Below, piece after piece: positions 1 to 11,014 of a stretch of DNA of 64,000 nt. Both the position numbers and the translations under genes were made by a program. Origin of the DNA: Macrostomum hystrix (lineage: Eukaryota; Platyhelminthes; Macrostomidae). Within the stretch, counting starts at the first letter, position 1. Every line of letters starts with the position of its first letter. The stretch covers positions 2,781,501 to 2,845,500 of the forward strand of contig CATNEN010000005.1 of assembly GCA_950097015.1 (NCBI GenBank). The letters run 5' to 3'. The notes under the pieces were generated by a model. It did no database searches. It saw only the letters and a list, made by a program, of their open reading frames with translations, and had not been told where the DNA came from.

Positions 1-1969
1 TCTTTTGCTATTTTCGTACTAACTATAATATGACTATGATATACGAGTTATTGCAGTTATTAGGACATTTTACAATTTTTTCCTTATATGTATTTTATTT
101 TCATTCGATGTTTATATCCAATCCACGCAGGATTTTATTTGTCTGTAGTTTAAAGGAAACTAGGCTTCTATCCTATATGGTCTGGATCATGCTTGGTCCA
201 CGCCAACGCAACAAAATCAGATGGCAAGATTGGCTCAAGTTTTTTGCATGCTTTGAAAATTAAAAAGAATATAAGTGTATTGCATGTCTGATTAATATCT
301 AGCTGTGTTTGTATACACCACTAAAGACAGCATAGGCACATTGATATATTATCTTTGGAATTATCATTATTATTAACATTTTATCATTGGACTATTAGCT
401 ACTTTAAGAAATCCTTTCTAAATCGAAAGGGACTATAAAGTAGTATTAGTAATTATAAAATTCATGTTAATTTTTATAAATATTATAAACAATTTAAAAG
501 AAACAAGGCTCCTACCCATAGGGTCTAGATCATGCTAGGTCCATGCAAATGCTAAAAAATAATAATAACAGTTTTTAATTGTTTTTTAATCAAACAATAA
601 GCCACTTATATGCTTAGTATTATAGTTCAATATTTGTAATATTTTTATTGCAAATAGACAGGATTTTGACTTGCTCTTCTTTAATATAAATTCTTTAAAT
701 TATACAATTTGAATGTTCAGAATGTAAGTTTTAAAGAAATAATTAAACTCAAATCATACAATCTAGGAAGTAAGTACAGTAAATTGGGTGAGCTAATTTT
801 TTGGCTTTGTACAAAAAGAAATATGCAATCCAGATGCACTAGAGAGCATAATGTTGGTTCATAAGGAGTGTTAAGTTTTTATTTGTCATATTGTCTTATC
901 ATTAGCAACCTTTATTTATCTGCAGTCTAAAATAAATCTCTAAGATCTGTCTGTTTGACTGGAACTTCAGTCTACAGCCTGTTGGAACTTGGCATGAAGC
1001 ATTTTTTCATATTTTCATTTTTAATGCATCATTTTACTCAATTTAAAAATAGTGTGGGATGTATTTGCTTTAAAAAATTCTAATGAGAAGATTATTTTTA
1101 AAAAAGTTTTTTTTGGTAATTTTTAAACATCAACTCTTTTATCTCTAGAAGAGAGCTCAATACTCTTATTTTTATTTGATTATATCAGTGATTATCTCAC
1201 TCACCAATGTGTTAACTAGTTAGTAAGGGGCAACAGAGTTTTTTCTTTCACATACTTTCCTTACATAGTCCAGCTGGCTGTGGGATTTGACTTGATTAGT
1301 TAATTAAAACATACTTGGCTTTGTTTAAAAGTGATAAAAGAGTGAAAAGAAATTACATATGTCAATGCAACTTAAATTTTTACTCTCTAGTAGATAAATA
1401 GTAATTTCAAAATTGTGTTGTGCGAACTCAGTTTTGTCAACTCTCTTTTTGATTGATAGATTAGCTAAAGTTATGTTATGTACTAAAGTGTGACCCAATA
1501 ATGTTTTGGTTAATGAAACCACTTTTCTCACAACTTTTACTACACAAAAACTATAAAATGTGGTTTCTAAACATTGACAATAGGGTTAGATAATTGCCAA
1601 AAGCCTTCTCAAGTGCTATAACAACAATTTGTGAGTTATATTTAGTCAAGTATAGAACAAACCTTATAAGTTATTTTAGAATAATATATTTAACATTTAT
1701 TTCATACTTTGAACTAATTTATTTGCAATATCTGTACTTTTGATACTATTTTATTGGTGTTAATTGTATCATACACAACATTGTTTCAGTTACTTAACAA
1801 ATGCAGCATTAATCTCCTTGGTAATTAAAGCCTACATAGTACAAGACTATCATCAGGTGAATCTAAAGAAGAGGCTAAATCAAAGTGAAGATTTCAAAAG
1901 AAAATTAACAATAAATCAGTAGCAGTAGTTAAAGGAAATTAAAACATTTTTTCTGACTACTAATCCCAA
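1..1969. other. AT-rich intergenic region upstream of the LC3C-like gene
   Basis: No supported gene is seen. Short open frames at 30-263 (plus) and 1325-1531 (minus) show no recognisable protein similarity and sit in AT-rich sequence. Two diverged copies of a roughly 55-bp element lie at about 150-225 and 492-550; both contain GGTCTrGATCATGCTwGGTC. The segment before 1970 presumably holds the promoter and 5' UTR of the LC3C-like gene, but no clear core promoter motif is visible. Confidence 0.6.
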
Positions 1970-3419
<1,450 letters not shown>

Positions 3420-3570
3420 TGACGCGCGTGTTTTTTGACTAGATCGTTTTATGAGAAGTCTAGTATTTTAAATTTGCCTGTTTTACGCGTTTATATTGAT
3501 GCCTGTAACTAGATTGTCTTATTTTTTGTTTTTTGCATGTCTTTTTGTGTGGTTCGAGTCTGTTCTGTTC

Positions 3571-4088
3571 AGAAATCCTACATGTTAGACAACAATCCTA
3601 CCTGTTAGACAGCAATCCTACCTGTTAGGCAGCAATCCTACCTGTTAGACAGCAATCCTACCTGTTAGACAGCAATCCTACCTGTTAGGCAGCAATCCTA
3701 CCTGTTAGACAGCAATCCTACCTGTTAGACAGCAATCCTACCTGTTAGACAGCAATCCTACCTGTTAGACAGCAATTCTACCTGTTAGACAGCAATCCTA
3801 CCTGTTAGGCAGCAATCCTACGTGTTAGACAGCAATCCTACCTGTTAGACAGAAATCCTACCTGTTAGACAGCAATCCTACCTGTTAGACAGCAATCCTA
3901 CCTGTTAGACAGCAATCCTACCTGTTAGACAGCAATCCTACCTGTTAGACAGCAATCCTACCTGTTAGACAGCAATCCTACCTGTTAGACAGAAATCCTA
4001 CCTGTTAGACAGAAATCCTACCTGTTAGACAGCAATCCTACCTGTTAGACAGAAATCCTACCTGTTAGACAGCAATCCTACATATTAC
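3571..4088 (+). repeat. 20-bp minisatellite in the LC3C-like 3' UTR
   Basis: About 25 head-to-tail copies of the 20-bp unit AATCCTACCTGTTAGACAGC begin 150 bp after the LC3C-like stop codon. They lie before the AATAAA at 4265, so they would be in the mature 3' UTR if that signal is used. Variation is limited to a few positions (TTAGGC, AGAAAT, ATTCTA). Confidence 0.95.
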
Positions 4089-4264
4089 GCTATGAAATCC
4101 TATCTTTTGAGGCTAGGATATACTAAAAGCAGATTTGGAAATTCATAGTTAAAGTGCATGTAATAGTCAGGTTTTTAGCCAGGTTATAAAGGCTTGTGTT
4201 CCATTTTAAGAGAAACAATATATGTGTGTCCATGTGTTTTTTGTGCAGTATCGTTCTTTGTGTA

Positions 4265-4270
4265 AATAAA
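4265..4270 (+). terminator. Candidate poly(A) signal of the LC3C-like gene
   Basis: AATAAA lies about 850 nt after the stop codon, inside TGTGTAAATAAATTCAG (4259-4275). A 16/17 match to this 17-mer surrounds the candidate PIGC signal at 21801. A second AATAAA at 5494 could serve a longer transcript. Confidence 0.5.
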
Positions 4271-4743
4271 TTCAGTATGGTCTTGGAAAAAAATGGTTTA
4301 CATGGTAATTTAGTGTACTATGTAGTATTAAACTTTTTGAGTTACACACGGTCCATATCAGAAAGGTAAAATACTAATCCCAATTGGTGTATATATATTT
4401 AATTTCACATTCCAATCAATATTATTTGACAAGTGAACTTATCCCACGCAACTGCACCTGCCCACAAACTGATTTACAATTCTTGTCTTCAGAATTTTAT
4501 TTAATAAGTTGTCTTCCACTTTTATATTTTATTTTAGAAAGAAGATAGCGATATTTCTTTGACTGATAATGTTTGCGCAAAGAAATAATGCTTCCTAAAT
4601 TTTCGACTGCTTTGCTACTCCGGTTCATATTTTTTGTCATTTGTTTATGTGTGTGTTTGTGTGCGTGTGTTATCATTTGTGCAGGTGCAATCGTGCAATG
4701 ATTTTCCTACCAAATATATTTATTATTCTTTCTTAAAGACTTT

Positions 4744-4958
4744 AGGAAACGCATCGTTTCTGATTAAAATTTCCGATAAATTCAAAGAATCTTTCCAACA
4801 CTTTCCAAGAAACCTATGGTTTCTTTGAAAAGTTACGAGAAATTCTAAGAATCTTTCCAACACTTTCCGAGAAACCTAAGGTTTCTTTGAAAATTTACGA
4901 GAAATTCTAAGAATCTTTCCAGCAGATTCCAAGAAACCCATCGTTTCTAAGAAACTTA
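4744..4958 (+). repeat. 62-bp tandem repeat, each unit with a GAAAC/GTTTC hairpin
   Basis: About 3.5 diverged copies are spaced 62 bp apart; the repeated AAGAAACC-type motif begins near 4744, 4807, 4869 and 4931. Each copy has a quasi-palindrome such as AGAAACCTATGGTTTCT, and the central bases vary while both arms remain complementary. Confidence 0.8.
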
Positions 4959-5493
4959 TTCAATTCTTTAAATAATTTTAGCGTCTAGTCTAAGAATAGT
5001 GGCGTTGTTTCTAAGAATGTTAATCATCGATTTATCGTTACTCAAAAGTGTACTCATCTAGCTAGATTGCGATTTGCATGTGTAGTCAAATTTTAATGTT
5101 TGTATTGTGGTAAAAATTGTTCTTTAACTTCCCGAGGAACTTTGCATCACATGTTGGACAGTTTCATGTGTCTTATTTCTCTTTTCTTTAGATTTTTTGT
5201 TGTGCATTGCATGTCAGCGATTTTCGCAGTCGAGTTTTTAATTTATAACATCTCTTTTTTATTTATCATTATGATAATCTCAAGCTTTTGGTTGTCGGGG
5301 CGCGAATAGACACTTATATCGCAACTATTTTCTGCTGCGTTTCTAACTTTTAATTGTCAGTGTCAAGTGTTAATTGTTCCGTCAGTGATATTAGTTTCAT
5401 AATTAGTTAAACAGCTGTGATTCTGTAAGCTTGTGCTATTTTTGTAGCTTATCATTTTTTTGCTAAATTACCGACGAACGAACTTTGTTTTTT

Positions 5494-5522
5494 AATAAAG
5501 TGCCACAATATTATGGCACTTT
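5494..5522 (+). terminator. Distal AATAAA overlapping a perfect 9-bp stem-loop
   Basis: AATAAA at 5494-5499 overlaps the left arm of a perfect inverted repeat, AAAGTGCCA (5497-5505) and TGGCACTTT (5514-5522), with an 8-nt loop. It could be an alternative 3' end for the LC3C-like transcript; this is inference. Confidence 0.4.
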
Positions 5523-5543
5523 TAAAGTAGGTAAAGTACGACC

Positions 5544-5880
5544 TTGGATAGGGTGTGCTAATGTAGGATAGGGTGTGCTAATGTAGGATAGGGTGTGCTA
5601 ATGTAGGATAGGGTGTGCTAATGTAGGATAGGGTGTGCTAATGTAGGATAGGGTGTGCTAATGTAGGATAGGGTGTGCTAATGTAGGATAGGGTGTGCTA
5701 ATGTAGGATAGGGTGTGCTAATGTAGGATAGGGTGTGCTAATGTAGGATAGGGTGTGGTAATGTAGGATAGGGTGTGGTAGTGTAGGATAGGGTGTGGTA
5801 ATGTAGGATAGGGTGTGGTAATGTAGGATAGGGTGTGGTAATGTAGGATAGGGTGTGCTAATGTAGGATAGGGTGTGCTA
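5544..5880 (+). repeat. 20-bp minisatellite (GTAGGATAGGGTGTGCTAAT)
   Basis: About 17 copies of a 20-bp unit. They are almost identical except for a cluster of GTGGTA variants near 5755-5845, indicating recent local duplication. No gene is associated. Confidence 0.97.
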
Positions 5881-6114
5881 AAAATATTAATTTGCTTTAT
5901 ATTCAGTGAGAATTTTATTATCCCTGTTGTACTGGTGTACGAGTTCTGATACTTGATTAATTAAATATAAGAGGCATGAAATCAACCACTGTGCCCTTTC
6001 GTGTAAAGTGACTCTGTTGCTAAGGGCGCTAATGACCACTGATTTCGAAATCTTGTTTTTTTACCAGCTTTTTTAATTTAGTGCTTTTGCTTACTCAGAA
6101 TCAGACTTACGGGC

Positions 6115-6903
6115 TCCTCTCTCCCTTGTCTCCTCTCTCCTCTCCCTTGTCTCTTCTCTCCTCTCCCTTGTCTCTTCTCCCCTCTCCCTTGTCTCTTCTC
6201 TCCTCTCCCTTGTCTCTTCTCCCCTCTCCCTTGTCTCTTCTCTCCTCTCCCTTGTCTCTTCTCTCCTCTCCCTTGTCTCTTCTCTCCTCTCGCTTGTCTC
6301 TTCTCTCCTCTCCCTTGTCTCTTCTCTCCTCTCCCTTGTCTCTTCTCTCCCCTCTCCCTTGTCTCTTCTCTCCCCTCTCCCTTGTCTCTTCTCTCCCCTC
6401 TCCCTTGTCTCTTCTCTCCCCTCTCCCTTGTCTCTTCTCTCCTCTCCCTTGTCTCTTCTCTCCCCTCTCCCTTGTCTCTTCTCTCCCCTCTCCCTTGTCT
6501 CTTCTCTCCCCTCTCCCTTGTCTCTTCTCTCCCCTCTCCCTTGTCTCTTCTCTCCCCTCTCCCTTGTCTCTTCTCTCCCCTCTCCCTTGTCTCTTCTCTC
6601 CCCTCTCCCTTGTCTCTTCTCTCCCCTCTCCCTTGTCTCTTCTCTCCCCTCTCCCTTGTCTCTTCTCTCCCCTCTCCCTTGTCTCTTCTCTCCCCTCTCC
6701 CTTGTCTCTTCTCTCCTCTCCCTTGTCTCTTCTCTCCCCTCTCCCTTGTCTCTTCTCTCCTCTCCCTTGTCTCTTCTCTCCCCTCTCCCTTGTCTCTTCT
6801 CTCCTCTCCCTTGTCTCTTCTCTCCCCTCTCCCTTGTCTCTTCTCTCCTCTCCCTTGTCTCTTCTCTCCCCTCTCCCTTGTCTCTTCTCTCCCCTCCCTT
6901 CTC
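6115..6903 (+). repeat. Pure pyrimidine minisatellite, 21-23 bp units
   Basis: About 36 copies of units built on CTCTCCCTTGTCTCTTCT, in 21-bp and 23-bp forms, make a roughly 790-bp tract that is almost entirely C and T apart from one G per unit. All three forward frames and two reverse frames stay open through parts of the tract, which shows the open frames follow from composition and not from coding. Confidence 0.97.
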
Positions 6904-7525
6904 TCGCTTCAAAGTATATGAAACGCATTCTAATTGCTATTGGTTTGATAGCTATTATAGGCAATCTATCAGCATGTCTGTCTGGTATTTATAATGGAGG
7001 GCTGCATTCCTAGCATTTTGATTTGGTGTGTGTGTGTGTGTGGGTGGCAGTGCCATATCGATAGTATTGCATATTTCTTTCCTATTTTGTTTCCAGAAAT
7101 TTCCTATGGCTATATGCGTGGTTAAAAGTTGTGCTAGCCTCTCATATCTCTGTATACGTGTTTGCTCTATTAGGCTTTCCTATATGCGTGCAACAGTATA
7201 AAACCGCCGTGTACTCTATTATTTTCGGTGCATTTTTGTGTTTTATAAAAATCGATTTTTTATAAGAACTCTTTCCCCCCTCTCTCTCTCTCTCTTATCC
7301 CATTTTTATGTTCGCGAGAGTTAGTGAGTGTACTAGCATTTATGAATGATTTCAACCCATACTTCCTTCCCTAAGGAGTTATTATAGACTTGCGTGTCTC
7401 GAGTTTTTTAAGCTTATTATTGTCATAGTTTACTTTGCATTATGTAAAGTTTTCGCTAAAATGTGTCATCTATTTTATATCTATTAGGCAGATTAGATTT
7501 GATTTAATTCAACGTCTTACAAAGT
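6904..7525. other. Intergenic spacer with short simple repeats
   Basis: No gene is seen. A (TG)n tract sits at about 7026-7041 and a CCCCCC(TC)n tract at about 7274-7294. Confidence 0.6.
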
Positions 7526-7527
7526 GA

Positions 7528-9131
7528 GAGCTGAGTAAGACTCAATCCCTACTCAATCCTTAGTGAGAGCTGAGTAAGACTCAATCCCTACTCAATCACT
7601 AGTTAGAGCTGAGTAAGACTCAATCCCTACTCAATCCCTAGTGAGAGCTGAATAAGACTCAATCCCTACTCAATCCCTAGTGAGAGCTGAATAAGACTCA
7701 ATCCCTACTCAATCCCTAGTGAGAGCTGAATAAGACTCAATCCCTACTAAGTGAGAACTGAGTAAGACTCGATCCCTACCTAGTGAGAGCTGAGTAAGAC
7801 TCGATCCCTACTAAATGAGAACTGCGTCGGACTCAATCCCTACCAAGTGAGAACAGAGTAAGACTCGATCCCTACCTAGTGAGAGCTGAGTAAGACTCAA
7901 TCCCTACTCAATCCCTAGTGAGAGCTGAGTAAGACTCAATCCCTACTCAATCCTTAGTGAGAGCTGAGTAAGACTCAATCCCTACTCAATCACTAGTTAG
8001 AGCTGAGTAAGACTCGATCCCTGCCTAGTGAGAGCTGAGTAAGACTCAATCCCTACTCAATCCCTAGTGAGAGCTGAGTAAGACTCGATCCCTACCTGGT
8101 CAGAACTGAGTAAGACTCAATCCCTACTCAATCCCTAGTGAGAGCTGAATAAGACTCAATCCCTACTCAATCCCTAGTGAGAGCTGAGTAAGGCTCAATC
8201 CCTACTCAATCCCTAGTGAGAGCTGAGTAAGACTCAATCCCTACTCAATCCCTAGTGAGAGCTGAGTAAGACTCGATCCCTACCTGGTCAGAACTGAGTA
8301 AGACTCAATCCCTACTCAATCCCTAGTGAGAGCTGAGTAAGACTCAATCCCTACTCAATCCCTAGTGAGAGCTGAGTAAGACTCGATCCCTACCTGGTCA
8401 GAACTGAGTAAGACTCAATCCCTACTCAATCCCTAGTGAGAGCTGAATAAGACTCAATCCCTACTCAATCCCTAGTGAGAGCTGAGTAAGGCTCGATCCC
8501 TACTTAGTTAGAACTGATTAAGAATCAATCCCTACTAAGTGAGAACTGCGTCGGACTCAATCCCTACCAAGTGAGAACAGAGTAAGACTCGATCCCTACC
8601 TAGTGAGAGCTGAGTAAGACTCCATCCCTACTCAATCCCTAGAGTGAGCTGAATAAGACTCAATCCCTACTCAATCCCTAGTTAGAGCTGAGTAAGACTC
8701 GATCCCTACCTAGTCAGAACTGAGTAAGACTCAATCCCTACTCAATCCCTAGTGAGAGCTGAATAAGACTCAATCCCTACTCAATCCCTAGTTAGAGCTG
8801 AGTAAGACTCGATCCCTACTTAGTTAGAACTGATTAAGACTCAATCCCTACTAAGTGAGAACTGCGTCGGACTCAATCCCTACCAAGTGAGAACTGCGTC
8901 GGACTCAATCCCTACCAAGTGAGAACTGAGTAAGACTCGATCCCTACCTAGTGAGAGCTGAGTAAGACTCAATCCTTACTCAATCCCTAGAGAGAGGTGA
9001 ATAAGACTCAATCCCTACTCAATCCCTAGTTAGAGCTAAGTAAGACTCGATCCCTACCTAGTGAGAGCTGAGTAAGACTCAATCCCTACCTAGTGAGAAC
9101 TGATTAAGACTCGATCCCTACCAAGTGAGAA
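7528..9131 (+). repeat. Compound minisatellite with 29-bp and 39-bp unit types
   Basis: About 45 units share the core GAGAGCTGAGTAAGACTCAAT. A longer type adds a second ACTCAATCCCTA segment; a shorter type ends CTACCTAGT or CTACCAAGT. Blocks such as the GCGTCGGACTC variant (near 7823, 8548, 8863, 8890) recur in the same order, showing higher-order duplication. Confidence 0.93.
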
Positions 9132-9700
9132 TTAAGTAGGCCTCTTTTAGATTAAGACAATACGAGCGTACACACTGTGAATTGTACTTAAAATGGATGA
9201 CGTGAATTTTAAAATTGACTCCCTGATTGAGCAATAGAAAGCTTGACAATAATTTCGCTAGTTTTTATCTTATGCAGCAAAACACATTAACATTCAGTTC
9301 ACTTTCGCATTGCTCGCAACCATATAAATGGTACTAAGTCAAAAAGCCGGAAGTCCACTTACTTTGAGCGCTATTGAATTTACTAAACCACAGTGTACAT
9401 AATCCCAGCACTGTTTGCTAATCCCTTCGTCCCTTATACTTGACTTTGTTTGACTCGGCAGATTGTTGACACTGCTGATTTAGTGTACTCTTGTAGCACA
9501 CTTGATGATTAGGCACTTCGCTTCGTGTGTCAACAACTGAATACATACTATAGATACACTACATGTTACTTTCCCTGTAGAAACATTTTTTAGAATGAAT
9601 CTTTTGTAACACTGATTCTCTATTCGCTGTCCTTTCTTGTCATGCTGTCATATTTCGCACATTCTGCTTTGTCTTAACTCTCCTCGATCTCCTCTCCTTG
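9132..9700. other. Intergenic spacer
   Basis: No gene, array or RNA is recognised in this stretch between the compound minisatellite and the SINE. Confidence 0.6.
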
Positions 9701-9704
9701 GGTT

Positions 9705-9995
9705 TGTAGCCTACTGTTTAGAGCGTCGGACTCACGACTTGAAGGTCGGGGGTTCGATTCCCGACTTCACTGAAACAATTTGTGTCCTTTAGCAAGACAC
9801 TAACTCTGCATTGCTTCAGTTCACCCAGCTGTTAAATGGGTAACAGCATTAGCTGGGATAATTGAAGGTGGGTGTGGCGTCCCCCCCAGTCCATGGACTG
9901 AACAGCTGTACGCAGCCTTCAGATGCGCCGCGCAATAGCTGCGGCTGTGCTGTCGGCTGCACACCTTGGGACCCGATTGGGACAGCTATAATAAT
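9705..9995 (+). mobile_element. tRNA-derived SINE, near full length
   Basis: The 5' part is tRNA-like: an A-box-like GTAGCCTACTGTTTAGAGCG, then a perfect B box GGTTCGATTCC near 9751. A central part follows (AGCAAGACACTAACTCTGCA, CACCCAGCTGTTAAATGGGT) resembling the MIR/CORE-type central domain of animal SINEs. A 3' part with GTCCATGGACTGAACAGCTG and an AT-rich end (ATAATAATGTTATT) completes it. The 3' part recurs at 31789-31915, which shows it is a dispersed family. RNA polymerase III transcription is expected for the family but not shown here. Confidence 0.85.
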
Positions 9996-10079
9996 GTTAT
10001 TTCTTATTAATAGTCTTTCGCACCAAGGTCACGAGCTCAAATCCGCGGCGAGGCCACATTTATAAATCTGGGGTTCGGC

Positions 10080-10585
10080 CGCTGGCACAGTGAGAGTGTG
10101 CACTGATTTACATTGAAAAGTTACGGTAAGGTATCTGTGTGCGTGTGCATCTTAAGAATCAACGGATTCAGAATCCAGAATCCAGATTGCAGGGTGAAAG
10201 CTGTTTAATATATGTCGCCAATTTTCTTTCAAGTTAAATTATTGATTTTTTTTGTCATTCATTTAGCTCAACCATTGCTTACTCCCACGCAAGGTTAGGA
10301 AGTATTTCTGCATGCTTTGGCATTAGCTGCCCGTATGCGTAAATTTGCTAGTCATTTGTGCAGTCAACAGGTTCTAGTTTATTCAGTTTGAATGCATTTT
10401 TCTCGTGATAATAAAGTACTTTTAACTTCGGTTAACTTGTAATCCTGTTAAAGAATGAAACTAATATGGACTCTGCCTGAATAATATGAATTATCAATTG
10501 AACTAGCAGGGACAATGCGAGGTCGTTTGATTCCTATTTTATTAGCTATTTTAACCGTCGGGTTGCTTAACTTCAATTTTCAACG
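10080..10585. other. Spacer upstream of the GTDC1 5' array
   Basis: No gene is supported. A short direct repeat GAATCCAGAATCCAGA lies near 10172. Confidence 0.5.
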
Positions 10586-10915
10586 AGGTCACGTGACTCA
10601 TTTTTACATGGTTTCTCGAAGATGTCACGTGACTCTACTTAAATAGTTTTAGGAGGGGTCACGTGACTCCTTTTAGTATTGTTTCTAGGAGAGGTCACTT
10701 TGACTCCCTCTTTATTGCTTCTTGGAGAGGTCACTTGACTTCCTCTTTATTGTGTCACGGAGGGTCACGTGACTCCCTCTTTATAGTTTCAAGGAGGGGT
10801 CACGTGACTCCCTCTTTATAGTTTCAAGATGGGGTCACGTGATTCACTCTTTATTGTTTCTATGAGAGGTCACGGGACTCCATTAAAATGTGGGAGGGGA
10901 AATCACGTGACCCCT
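10586..10915 (+). repeat. E-box/CLEAR-like array upstream of GTDC1
   Basis: About ten degenerate units of roughly 35 bp are each centred on GGTCACGTGACT. Seven keep a perfect CACGTG, and several match the CLEAR palindrome GTCACGTGAC bound by TFEB/TFE3/MITF-type bHLH-Zip factors in animals. The array ends about 100 bp before the GTDC1 start codon, so it lies in the promoter or 5' UTR. Three units are broken (TCACTTTGACT, TCACTTGACT, TCACGGGACT). Confidence 0.85.
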
Positions 10916-11014
10916 TGTTAACCTCCGCGGTTGTGCCAGGTGCTATTATTACTTTATTGATTTCCACCTGAAATTTCGCTCCAATCTAACCAATTTCCAG
11001 CCGAACTTCCGACT

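Larger units (their letters stand above)
4271..5543. other. Non-coding region between LC3C-like poly(A) signal and next array
   Basis: This is AT-rich sequence without a convincing gene; the open frames at 4634-4828 and 5100-5309 have no recognisable domains. It holds the 62-bp hairpin repeat and the stem-loop listed separately. Confidence 0.55.

Noticed and set aside
6081-7013. 310-residue plus-strand and 285-residue minus-strand open frames in the pyrimidine tract
   Set aside because: Several frames are open on both strands at once, as expected from low-complexity sequence; no non-repeat domain.
9720-9775. Functional tRNA gene
   Set aside because: The A box is imperfect, acceptor arms do not pair, and the sequence continues into a SINE body shared with another locus.
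9862-10065. 67-residue plus-strand frame
   Set aside because: It lies largely within the SINE and encodes no known domain.
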